This document shows, one piece after another, positions 1-7,338 of a stretch of 64,000 nt of DNA (within the stretch, counting starts at the first letter, position 1; each line of letters begins with the position of its first letter). The notes under the pieces were generated by a model. That model had not been told where the DNA came from. It made no database searches and saw nothing but the letters and a program-made list of their open reading frames with translations. A program made the translations under genes and the position numbers. The stretch comes from Planctomycetota bacterium (GTDB lineage: Bacteria > Planctomycetota > J058 > JAJDCQ01), in the NCBI GenBank assembly GCA_029260755.1, contig JAJDCQ010000276.1:1-64000 (forward strand). The letters run 5' to 3'.

Positions 1-334
1 AGTAGCTGACCGTGGTCGTCGCTGAGCTCGAGGACGTCGGCGCCCAGCTCGGCCCTCAGCTCGCCGCTCTTCTGCTCGCCCTCACCCCCTCCCCTCCATT
101 TTCCAACCCACCCACCCTTGGCTGAACTCCGGGGGAGGTGAGCACCCACCCCGGCTTGGGGCCCCTGAGACCTCCTCGACCCCCGCTCGACCCCTCCCCA
201 CCCGGCCGATCGACCCCGAGGTCGAGATGACTTCCGTAACCCCTGCCGGCGACGGAGGCCCGAGGCAGCAAGGCGCGTCTGAAGCTTGACTTACGACATC
301 CCGGCGCTTGACGAAATCACGGATCAGCCCAGGT

Positions 335-614
335 CTCACACGACCTGACACGAGATGTGATGGCTAGCAAGACCCCCAGCTGGCCAACGACTTACATCGC
401 TCGGTCCGATGCCGCCGCACACTCTCACACGAGTTCACACGAGTCTGTTGTCGCAGGCGGAAGGCGCATCAGGGGCAGGGCTTACATCGTCGGAGAAAAA
501 CCCTAGAGACGGTTTCGCCCACTCTCACACGAGCCACCACCGACCGTCACGGGGAACGATGAACTCTACACGGATCTCGACACCCTCACACGACGCCTTA
601 CGAGTCGACACGAA
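335..614. repeat. Iterated decamer array (CTCACACGAG type)
   Basis: Ten-base units of the form CTCACACGAG occur in head-to-tail pairs at exact 10-bp spacing: 335-344 with 345-354, and 424-433 with 434-443. A single copy is at 524-533, a variant at 564-573, and a degenerate triplet runs from 585 to 614. A second short motif, CTTACATCG, recurs at 391-399 and 481-489. The 10-bp phasing puts adjacent units on one face of the helix, as expected for cooperative binding of a regulator, replication initiator or partition protein. Which of these applies cannot be told from sequence. Confidence 0.6.
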
Positions 615-689
615 GGCTCGCCGAGCTCGAGGATGACCTCGACCAGGTCGCTGCCAAGCTCGCAGATGCCGCCGACCAGATCTCCACTT

Positions 690-829
690 CTATAGAGACT
701 CCCAGAAACCCCTTGTCGGCAGTGTCAGAGACACCGACGGGAGGTTCGGACCATCGGACCATTTTTTCTGGCGATTGCGATGTCAGTGTCATGGACACTG
801 ACGACAAGGGCTTCGTGAGCTCCCTATAG
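690..829. repeat. Imperfect inverted repeat with two 13-bp palindromes
   Basis: Left arm 690-726 and right arm 794-829 are imperfect inverted copies of about 37 bp, both running from CTATAG to CAGTGTC. Their inner ends carry GTGTCnnnGACAC palindromes at 722-734 and 786-798, 64 bp apart. Paired dyads with this layout are typical operator sites for a dimeric regulator. The arms are too diverged and too widely spaced to act as a simple terminator hairpin. Confidence 0.6.
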
Positions 830-943
830 AGGACGCGCACGGCGGCCAACTCCCCTCCCCTCCGATCCACCGGATCCTCCCTCCCCGATCTCGAGCGCAA
901 CCACACCGAATCACAACCGGCATCGCGGCCTCGAGTTGCTCCA

Positions 944-960
944 TTGGCATCGCGCTTGCT
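944..960 (+). promoter_or_regulatory. Sigma-54-like promoter site (a)
   Basis: TTGGCATCGCGCTTGCT has GG at 946-947 and GC at 958-959 with exactly 10 bases between, which is the invariant sigma-54 -24/-12 spacing. The predicted start near 971 leaves a leader of about 60 nt before the gene at 1030. That gene has a good ribosome site (GAGAAGGAG). The -24 box reads TGGCAT rather than the usual TGGCAC. Confidence 0.5.
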
Positions 961-1029
961 TTACCTCCCGGCGGGAAGTCGCGAGGTCTTCCCGATCGCG
1001 CAGCCGGCAGACGAGAGAGAAGGAGCGTC

Positions 1030-1566
1030 ATGAGTAGCGAGAGTCACGAAACCAACAACCCCGAGGTGGAAGCGATCTGCGACTACTTCGAACGCAAGCT
1101 CGAGGAGTCGAAGGGTGAGCCGCCCGGGCCTCCGGCTCCTGTCCCGACCGGCATGGAGGAGACGCCGGGCGAGAGGACGATACGCCTGATTCTCGGCCGG
1201 TTTCCCCAGGTGATCCGATACAAGGACGGCGTTCGCGAGTACCGCCCGTCCTCACCACCGCCCAAGGTGCCGTGTGTCTTCTACCTCGCCACCGAGCATG
1301 AGGTCCTCTACGTCGGAAAGACGACCCGGCTCGAGAAGGCGGTCGCCTTCCACGCGGAGGACATCCCGTTCGACCGCGTCTTCATTTTCGACTGCGAAAG
1401 CCACAGCGAGCTCGAGAAGACGACGCTCGACGAGTGGGTCCGCCTCCGCCCCCGCTTCAACACGCCGCTCAACTACGCCCTGACCCCGACGCGGGACATC
1501 GAGGGGCGCTGGTCTCTCGGAATCGATCACCGGGCCTACAACTACTACCTGGAGGAGGATCAGTGA
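1030..1566 (+). CDS. GIY-YIG nuclease-like phage protein
   Basis: 178 aa. Residues about 75-150 follow the GIY-YIG pattern: a first strand CVFYLA in the GIY position, then LYVGKT in the YIG position, a helix, the strand FDRVFIFDCES, and LRPRFNTPLN near the end. This arrangement is known from small phage GIY-YIG proteins in which the first motif is degenerate. The N-terminal 70 residues are acidic and proline-rich. It is the first gene of the morphogenesis cluster, preceded by GAGAAGGAG and by a sigma-54-like site. Its stop overlaps the next gene's GTG start. The role could be packaging-related cleavage or DNA processing; enzymatic activity is not assured because the GIY glycine is missing. 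Confidence 0.6.
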   Translation: MSSESHETNNPEVEAICDYFERKLEESKGEPPGPPAPVPTGMEETPGERTIRLILGRFPQVIRYKDGVREYRPSSPPPKVPCVFYLATEHEVLYVGKTTRLEKAVAFHAEDIPFDRVFIFDCESHSELEKTTLDEWVRLRPRFNTPLNYALTPTRDIEGRWSLGIDHRAYNYYLEEDQ

Positions 1567-1829
1567 GAGACGAGGAGCTTCTCAACCAGAAGGAAGTCGC
1601 TGCTCGACTCGGAGTGGGCGTGCAGACGCTGCGCGACTGGCGACGCACGGGGCGCTTCCTCGAGCCCGTTGCCGATCGGTGGTGGTCGTGGCCGATCGTG
1701 CGGGCCTGGCTCGCCGAGCAGCACGCCAGCAACACCGAGCGACGACATGGAGAGGACGCCGGAGTGTCGCAGTCGGTCCGTGTTATCGCCAAGCGGTGGG
1801 ACGCCGAGGCCCGGCGCAAGGCCGGATAG
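1563..1829 (+). CDS. HTH DNA-binding protein, terminase small subunit (Nu1-like) candidate
   Basis: 88 aa. The GTG start at 1563 shares bases with the stop of the preceding gene (GTGA), indicating translational coupling. Residues about 5-50 form an excisionase/MerR-type helix-turn-helix (LNQKEVAARLGVGVQTLRDW) followed by a short wing and WPIVRAWLAEQ. Lambda Nu1 has the same winged-helix class, and position just ahead of the large terminase fits a DNA-recognition subunit. The gene immediately before the large terminase is an alternative for that role. Residues 51-88 are basic and unassigned. Confidence 0.5.
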   Translation: MRDEELLNQKEVAARLGVGVQTLRDWRRTGRFLEPVADRWWSWPIVRAWLAEQHASNTERRHGEDAGVSQSVRVIAKRWDAEARRKAG

Positions 1830-1876
1830 GCACGGGTTTGCACGGGAGGCCCCGAGCACCCGGGATGTCGCCGCGC

Positions 1877-1893
1877 TTGGCATCCCGGTTGCT
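1877..1893 (+). promoter_or_regulatory. Sigma-54-like promoter site (b)
   Basis: TTGGCATCCCGGTTGCT has GG at 1879-1880 and GC at 1891-1892, exactly 10 bases apart. It lies in the gap before the gene at 1918. The predicted start at about 1904 falls right at the GAGGAG ribosome site (about 1906-1911). It differs by one base in 20 from site (c). Confidence 0.5.
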
Positions 1894-1917
1894 CTACTCC
1901 CGCCGAGGAGACCGAGC

Positions 1918-2385
1918 ATGCAACCCAACACGACGAACAACGAAAAGACCCCTGGCAACGGAATGCCTACTCACCTGCGAAAGGCCCTCGACAGAAGGAA
2001 GGCCCCTGACGCTGCCAGCCCGAAAGCCGACGCGAGCAACGAGCAGGACGCACGCGAGCGCCTGATCGCCCTCATCGAGAGCGCGAACGACTACGAGTCG
2101 ATCGGCGAGGCCCTCCAGCAGATCGCCGTCGAGTTGCTGCGGAAGAACCTCGACCACAGGCTCGCCGCGGCAGCCCGAGACCTCGTCAACCGTCGTCGCC
2201 AGACGCTCGACAAGCAGCTCAAGGCCCAGCAGGAAAAGCACGTCTGGGAGAGCATCGAGCTTCTCACGGCGCGCGAGCACGACGCGCTCGAGGGGATTCG
2301 GGCCGACCTGGCAGCGAAGGCGGAGGAGGCGCAATCGAACGGGGTGGTCACGGAAGCGGCGGACGACGACGAGGTGTCGTCTTGA
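1918..2385 (+). CDS. Helical phage protein upstream of large terminase
   Basis: 155 aa, starting at ATG 1918 after GAGGAG. The first 45 residues are low-complexity and polar (Asn, Lys, Ala, Asp). The remainder is strongly helical and charged, with heptad-like stretches around residues 60-140, and the C-terminus is acidic (ADDDEVSS). Its TGA overlaps the TTG start of the large terminase, so the two are translationally coupled. Position and size fit a terminase small subunit or a packaging accessory protein, but no family motif is recognised. Confidence 0.55.
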   Translation: MQPNTTNNEKTPGNGMPTHLRKALDRRKAPDAASPKADASNEQDARERLIALIESANDYESIGEALQQIAVELLRKNLDHRLAAAARDLVNRRRQTLDKQLKAQQEKHVWESIELLTAREHDALEGIRADLAAKAEEAQSNGVVTEAADDDEVSS

Positions 2386-3845
2386 TCACCTGCGGATCGA
2401 TTCGCGCCCGCTGGGAGCCCCTCGACGGGACCGCCCAGCGCGCCGCCATTCACCACGACACCGGCATCGACGTCGTCATCACCGGTGTCGGCGGCGGCAA
2501 AACGCAGCTCGCCGCCTTCAAGATGCTCTCGTGGGCCCTCCGGCACCCGCGGCGTGAGGACGGACGACCGACCAACTGGCTCGTTCTCGGCCCGGACTTC
2601 CCCACCGTCGGCAAGGTCCAGCTCGAGTCGATCGTCGAGCGCTGCCGGGAGACGAACGTCGGCGAGAAGGGGATCATCAAGAAGTGCGTTGCGGGCAATC
2701 AGCCCCGGCTCGAGCTCTGGAACGGCGTTCAGATCCTCGGCAAGTCGGGAACGCATCCCAACGCGCTCAGAAACCACGAGTTCGACGGCTTTTGGATGGA
2801 CGAGGCCGCCGTCATGAGCGAGGAGGCGTTCTCCATCGCCATGACGCGTCTTCGGGCCTCGAGCGTCGTCCGTGCGATCATCACGAGCTCGCCTCAGGCG
2901 AACTGGCTTTGGAAGATCGCCAACGACGAAGGAGACGCCTACAGCGATCTCCGCAAGCGCACGCCATTCCGTCTGCACCGGTGGAAGACCACCGAGAACA
3001 AGACCAACAACGCGGACGTGATCGCCACGATCGATGCCGCGCTCCGAGGCGCCAACCCCGACCTCGCCGCCCAGGAGCTCGACGGCCTCTTCCTCGGCAC
3101 CGAGGTGCGTCGGGACGTCTTCCGCGGCCTCGACCTCGCGTTCGGCGGGCAGCACAAGGAGAGGCTGACCGGCGACAAGCAAAAGGCGTACGTGGTCGGC
3201 GTCGACCTCGGGCAGTCTCGCGACTGGACCTGGTTCGTCGCGATGAACCGCCAGGGCGTCGTGCTCGCTCAGGAGCGGTTCAAGGGCGACACCGTCAACG
3301 TCGATCGCCGCCACTTCTACCCCTTCGTCGAGCAACGCCTCTTCGACTTCGTCCAGCTCTGGGGCGCCAAGCGGATCAAGGTCGACGAAGCCCTCCACGG
3401 CAAGGCATTCGTCCAGAACCTCCACGTCAGCCCTCGAGCTCGGGGCATCCGGATCGACGGGTATCGGACCGACCAGCCCTCGCGGAAGGCCGAAGCGATC
3501 ACCGCCCTCGACGTTGCCTTCGGCAGGGGTGACCTCCGGATCCCGGACAACTGGATCGACGAGAGCGGGCGTGAGATCAGCGTCTCCCACGTCGGCCAGC
3601 TCCGCCGCGAGATCAACGAGCTCGTCGTCGAGGACCTGTCTTCGGGCCGCCGTCGCTACGACCACCCGTCCGGGGGCCATGACGATGGCGTCGTCGCCCT
3701 CGCCCTCGCCTGGCAGGAGGTCAGCCAGATCCCGACGAAGAGCCCACTGCCGGACCTGAGCCTCCTCGCCAAGCGGAAGCCGACTCCGCCCGAGCTCCTC
3801 TACAAGTTCGGACCGACGGTCCACATCAACAGGTGGTGGGCGTGA
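2382..3845 (+). CDS. Phage terminase large subunit
   Basis: 487 aa. The ATPase domain has Walker A TGVGGGKT at residues 34-41 and Walker B FDGFWMDEA at about 135-143, followed by the coupling motif IITSSP. The RNase H-like nuclease domain shows VVGVDLGQSRDW near residue 273 and HDDGVVALALAW near 432, supplying the expected acidic residues. It packages DNA into proheads by ATP-driven translocation and cuts the concatemer. The TTG start overlaps the upstream stop (TTGA), and the stop overlaps the portal start (TGATG). Length is normal for the family. Confidence 0.9.
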   Translation: MITCGSIRARWEPLDGTAQRAAIHHDTGIDVVITGVGGGKTQLAAFKMLSWALRHPRREDGRPTNWLVLGPDFPTVGKVQLESIVERCRETNVGEKGIIKKCVAGNQPRLELWNGVQILGKSGTHPNALRNHEFDGFWMDEAAVMSEEAFSIAMTRLRASSVVRAIITSSPQANWLWKIANDEGDAYSDLRKRTPFRLHRWKTTENKTNNADVIATIDAALRGANPDLAAQELDGLFLGTEVRRDVFRGLDLAFGGQHKERLTGDKQKAYVVGVDLGQSRDWTWFVAMNRQGVVLAQERFKGDTVNVDRRHFYPFVEQRLFDFVQLWGAKRIKVDEALHGKAFVQNLHVSPRARGIRIDGYRTDQPSRKAEAITALDVAFGRGDLRIPDNWIDESGREISVSHVGQLRREINELVVEDLSSGRRRYDHPSGGHDDGVVALALAWQEVSQIPTKSPLPDLSLLAKRKPTPPELLYKFGPTVHINRWWA

Positions 3846-5398
3846 TGAGACGACCGCTGCCCGACCTTCGAGAGCGCGTGCCTGGGGCGATGGCTGGCCC
3901 CTGGCGTCGCTGGGCCGATGCCAAGTGGCTCGGCCCCTACACGCCAAGCAACGTCCCCCACTGGGTCCGCAAGCTGATGCGGCGGGACCCGCAGATCGCC
4001 CTCGGCCTCATCGCCTTCAAGGCTCCCTTCTTCGGCATCGAGTATCGGGTCGAGGGATCGACACCAGAGATCAGGGCGTTCGTCCAGAAGACGCTCCTCG
4101 AGCGGCGCGAGGTGTTCGAGAAGCTGCTCTGGTCGGTGCTGAACGCGATCGACTTCGGCTTCCAAGCGCACGAGCTCCTCTGGCGGATCGAGGACGTGAC
4201 GGTCGACGAGGACGGCCCGGGTGGCCTCCCCGAGCGCACGTTCTTCCGGGCCTACACCCTCCGCGAGTTCAAGGATCTCGATCCCGAGCGCGTGGAGCTC
4301 GTCACCGACCGCCAGACGGGACGCCTCGCCGGCATTCGAGTCGACGGCAGCGTCTACCTCCCGTCCGACAAGGTGCTCCTTGCCACCCACCAGGCCGAGC
4401 ACCAGAACTGGTGGGGCGAGTCCGCGCTCGATCGCGCCTACCACCCGTGGTACTGGGTCAACCACCTCTACCTCTACATGACCCGCTACCTCGAGCAGAA
4501 GGGCAACCCGCCGCTGATCGGCCGGGCGCCCTACGAGAACCGGACGTCCGAAGACGGCGGGCCACCCCGGAACTGCCTCGATCTGCTCGGCGCCGAGCTC
4601 GCCACGCTGCGCGGCGGCGGCAACGCGACCATCCCTCACGAGGTCGACGCCAAGGGCCACCAGCGCTGGGACATCTCCGAGCTCACGCACTCGGCCCGCC
4701 TCGACCAGTTCCTTCCCGCGATCCAGCACCTAGAAGACCTCAAGCTCCGCGCCATGCTCGTCCCCGAGCGGATCGTCACTCAGCAGTCGACGGTCGGCTC
4801 CTTCGGCATGAGCGAGACGCACCTCGACGTCTTCTTCTCCAACCTGGAGGTGATCAAGCGGTTCCTGATCCTCGGGACGCTCAACGCCGGACCGGTCCAG
4901 CTCCTCGTCCGGAACAACTTCGGCGCAAAGGCCCCGGTGCCGAGGTTGGCCGCGAGCGAGCTCTCCCGGCAGAGCAAGGCGTTGCTGGCCGACATCGTGA
5001 AGCAGGCGCTGCTCATCCCGAGGACGCTCGACGACGGACGGGTCTACTCGACGGCTTCCATCATTGATGACATCAGAGCGCTCGAGGCCCTGAACATCCC
5101 CCACCGGCGGCCCCAGGACGTGGCGGTCGCGCCAGAGGGTGGCCGGCAAGATCAGACCGCGGCCCCCTCGGCACCGTCTGCCCCCACCGCCGAAGACCTC
5201 GCCCGGCACAGCGACACCACCGCGTGCGTCGCCCGGCGGTATGGGGTCTCCCGCCACACCGTCTGCCGATGGGCGAAGGCCGGGGCTCCGTGCCTCCCGC
5301 TTCCCGGCGGTCGCTACCGCTTCAACCCCCGAGAGCTCCACGACTGGCTCGCCCAGCACCAGGCCGCGAAGGCCGAGGAGGTCGACCGTGCCGCATAG
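3845..5398 (+). CDS. Portal protein (DUF935-like) with C-terminal HTH domain
   Basis: 517 aa. Residues 1-440 follow the Mu gp29/DUF935-type portal pattern: an N-terminal region with DPQIALGLIAFKAPFFG, a central KVLLATHQAEHQNWWGESALD-like segment, and RFLILGTLNAGP near 345. It forms the dodecameric ring through which DNA enters the head. After an Ala/Pro linker, residues about 457-510 are an excisionase-type helix-turn-helix (VARRYGVSRHTVCRWAKAG then RYRFNPRELHDWL). This is an unusual appendage for a portal. There is no frameshift between the two parts. ATG 3845 overlaps the terminase stop; GTG 3833 is possible but would overlap more. Confidence 0.8.
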   Translation: MRRPLPDLRERVPGAMAGPWRRWADAKWLGPYTPSNVPHWVRKLMRRDPQIALGLIAFKAPFFGIEYRVEGSTPEIRAFVQKTLLERREVFEKLLWSVLNAIDFGFQAHELLWRIEDVTVDEDGPGGLPERTFFRAYTLREFKDLDPERVELVTDRQTGRLAGIRVDGSVYLPSDKVLLATHQAEHQNWWGESALDRAYHPWYWVNHLYLYMTRYLEQKGNPPLIGRAPYENRTSEDGGPPRNCLDLLGAELATLRGGGNATIPHEVDAKGHQRWDISELTHSARLDQFLPAIQHLEDLKLRAMLVPERIVTQQSTVGSFGMSETHLDVFFSNLEVIKRFLILGTLNAGPVQLLVRNNFGAKAPVPRLAASELSRQSKALLADIVKQALLIPRTLDDGRVYSTASIIDDIRALEALNIPHRRPQDVAVAPEGGRQDQTAAPSAPSAPTAEDLARHSDTTACVARRYGVSRHTVCRWAKAGAPCLPLPGGRYRFNPRELHDWLAQHQAAKAEEVDRAA

Positions 5399-6578
5399 CT
5401 CGTCGTCATCGATCGTCCACTTCCCGTCGGGAGGGGTCTTCCTCGCCGCGTCCGGCGCCGCACGGTTCACGAAGGAAGTCCTTCGAGTCGGCCGCTGGGT
5501 CCACCCCGACACCGGCCAGCGGATCGCCTTCGACGAGGTCGAGCTCGAGCGGCTGGCAGCCGCCACCAACCAGTGGATCAACCTCGGCAACAAGGTGTGG
5601 TTCAGCTCGGGGCCCCGCCCGCACAACGCGGACGCCCTTCGGAACATCGGCTTCTGGTCTCGCTTCCGGGTGGACGCCGGCAGCCTCGTTGCCGACGTCG
5701 ACGTTCCCGCTGCCGAGGTCGCCGAGAAGATCGGCCAGACGATCACCGACGTCTCCGCCGGCATCCGCTTCGACGTCAACGCGAGCACCGGCGAGCACTT
5801 CGACGCCGTGATCGTCCACGTCGCGGCTACGCCGGCACCCGTGATCCCCGGTCAGGACAACTTCGTCCGGCTCGCCCGCGAGCTCGACGCCGCCACCGAT
5901 GCCCAGGAGGAAACCCCGATGAACGAAGAGCCCGTCGTCGACCAGGCCAGCGCCGTCCCCGAGGAAGCCGAGGAGACCACGCCGGAGGAGGAGGAGACGC
6001 CGACCGGCAGCGTCATCGACCAGATCCGGTCGATCCTCCAGCTTCCCGCCGACGCCGACGAGCCCGCGATCATCGACGCTCTGCGCCGGGTGATCTCCGA
6101 GTTCGCTCCGCCCCCTCCCGAGGCTCCCGAGGAGCCGGCGGCCGACCCGATGACGCCCATGAGCCTCTCGAGGGACGTCGAGCTCTCCCGTCTTGCCTCC
6201 CGCGTCTCCGAGCTCGAGACCGAGAACGCCAAGGTCCGCCAGGCCGCTGCCGAGCGTGAGGTCGAGATTGTCCGCGAGCGGACCGTCGAGCTGGGTCGCC
6301 CGATGAGCGAGGACGTTCGTCGAGCCGCGATCAAGCTCTTCAAGGGCGGACTCGAGAAGGAGGCTCGCCAGCTCCTCGACCTCTCCGTCGAGCGGGCCGG
6401 TGTGAAGACCGACCTCTCCGTCCTCCCAAGCCCCGGCGCCCGCGCGCAGGGCCGTGCCGATGCCGAGAGCGACGCCGCTGCCGCCGAGATGCTGCTCGCC
6501 CGCGGCTACACCGTGAAGCGCGACCCCCAAACCGGCCGAATCGTCGAGGCCAGCCCGCCCCACGCGAAGGCCAGCTAG
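5388..6578 (+). CDS. Prohead protease/scaffold (Mu gpI-like)
   Basis: 396 aa, GTG start at 5388 behind GAGGAGG, overlapping the portal end by 11 bp. Residues 1-165 are a compact beta-rich domain (VHPDTGQRIAF, FWSRFRVDAGSLVADVDVP, ITDVSAGIRFDV), consistent with a Mu gpI-type maturation protease. Residues 178-300 are acidic, with runs of Glu and Pro, then a coiled coil (LASRVSELETENAKVRQ), the usual scaffold make-up. It should shape and then process the prohead. Catalytic residues cannot be assigned by eye. An in-frame internal start at 5919 could yield the scaffold part alone. Confidence 0.7.
   Translation: MPHSSSSSIVHFPSGGVFLAASGAARFTKEVLRVGRWVHPDTGQRIAFDEVELERLAAATNQWINLGNKVWFSSGPRPHNADALRNIGFWSRFRVDAGSLVADVDVPAAEVAEKIGQTITDVSAGIRFDVNASTGEHFDAVIVHVAATPAPVIPGQDNFVRLARELDAATDAQEETPMNEEPVVDQASAVPEEAEETTPEEEETPTGSVIDQIRSILQLPADADEPAIIDALRRVISEFAPPPPEAPEEPAADPMTPMSLSRDVELSRLASRVSELETENAKVRQAAAEREVEIVRERTVELGRPMSEDVRRAAIKLFKGGLEKEARQLLDLSVERAGVKTDLSVLPSPGARAQGRADAESDAAAAEMLLARGYTVKRDPQTGRIVEASPPHAKAS
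5904..5921 (+). promoter_or_regulatory. Internal Shine-Dalgarno and start for nested scaffold protein
   Basis: Inside the protease/scaffold gene, a strong AGGAGG (5905-5910) precedes the in-frame ATG at 5919 by 8 nt. Translation from it would give a 219-aa acidic coiled-coil protein beginning MNEEPVVDQAS. Lambda C/Nu3 and Mu I/Z use the same nested protease/scaffold arrangement. Confidence 0.6.
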
Positions 6579-6595
6579 AAAGGACTCAACCAGCC

Positions 6596-7294
6596 ATGCC
6601 CGGACAAGTTCTTCCCTCTGTGACCAACGTCGAGATCGTCGACCGAGTCGTACGCAGCCGTGCCGAGCCCTACGTCCAGGGCCAGGATGCCGTGCTCGAC
6701 GCGAGCGTTCGTGACCCCGGCAGCAGTCGCCCCACCCTCATTCGCCCCGGCACCGTGATCGTGCGGGCTGTCGGGACGCACAAGTTCGTCGTCGCCGGCA
6801 ATCCCGTAGGAGCCGGTAGTCAGCCGGCCTCCGTCCTCGCCTCCGAGGCTGCCGACGGCCAGTGGCCCGGCACCACGATCGGCATCGCGATCGACGGTGG
6901 GGTCACGTTGGGCATCCAGCTCGGCACCAGCGACGACGACAACGCCGCCGTGATCGCCGCGCTGAACGCCCACCCCATCTTCGCCGCGCACTGCATCGCC
7001 GACGAGGACCAGGGGTTCGTCCGGATCCGCACGCGGTTCGCCGGTGCCGATCGCTACATCCACGTCCACTCGAGCCTCGGGTCGGCCTTCGGGCAAGCGG
7101 GGATCGACGGCGTGGGGCGCGATGGCGACTACCGGGTGACCGAGGACTGGGCCGACATCCGCGATGCCGCGGGCAACCCGGTCGACACGCCCGTCACGAC
7201 TTCGCTCGTCGGGTTCTACAAGACCACCAACCTCGTCGCCCTCACCGCCGAGGCGCGGGCCGTGCTCTCCCGCCGCGGGTCGCAGTTCGAGTAG
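6596..7294 (+). CDS. Head decoration protein
   Basis: 232 aa, starting at ATG 6596 after AAAGGAC, 17 bp downstream of the scaffold gene and 44 bp before the major capsid gene. The protein is beta-rich with few long helices (TLIRPGTVIVRAVGTHKF; TIGIAIDGGVTLGIQLG). Its place between scaffold and major capsid is where lambda gpD-type and larger head-stabilising proteins are encoded. It likely binds the outside of the expanded capsid. The assignment rests mainly on order and composition. Confidence 0.6.
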   Translation: MPGQVLPSVTNVEIVDRVVRSRAEPYVQGQDAVLDASVRDPGSSRPTLIRPGTVIVRAVGTHKFVVAGNPVGAGSQPASVLASEAADGQWPGTTIGIAIDGGVTLGIQLGTSDDDNAAVIAALNAHPIFAAHCIADEDQGFVRIRTRFAGADRYIHVHSSLGSAFGQAGIDGVGRDGDYRVTEDWADIRDAAGNPVDTPVTTSLVGFYKTTNLVALTAEARAVLSRRGSQFE

Positions 7295-7338
7295 CACACG
7301 GCGGAATCGATCGAAACCAACCTGAGAGGAGAAGCTAG

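Larger units (their letters stand above)
1..1029. other. Gene-poor phage control region
   Basis: No convincing gene was found in the first kilobase. Open frames here have poor codon composition or lack a start. One plus-strand frame from about 561 to 829 contains a plausible helical stretch (AELEDDLDQVAAKLADAADQ) but has no start codon and may be a remnant. The stretch instead holds iterated decamers (335-614), a long imperfect inverted repeat with two palindromes (690-829) and a sigma-54-like promoter site (944-960). It therefore looks like a regulatory or replication region. Confidence 0.5.

Noticed and set aside
1-351. Minus-strand open frames at 56-271 and 82-351
   Set aside because: Gly/Arg/Ser-rich translation, no ribosome site, and low-complexity pyrimidine-rich DNA.
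3910-3930. Reverse-strand match to TTGGCATC inside the portal gene
   Set aside because: The -12 element would be CCAGC rather than TTGC, and the site is within coding sequence.
2091-3947. Minus-strand open frame opposite the large terminase
   Set aside because: Lies entirely over a gene with Walker and nuclease motifs and has low-complexity translation.
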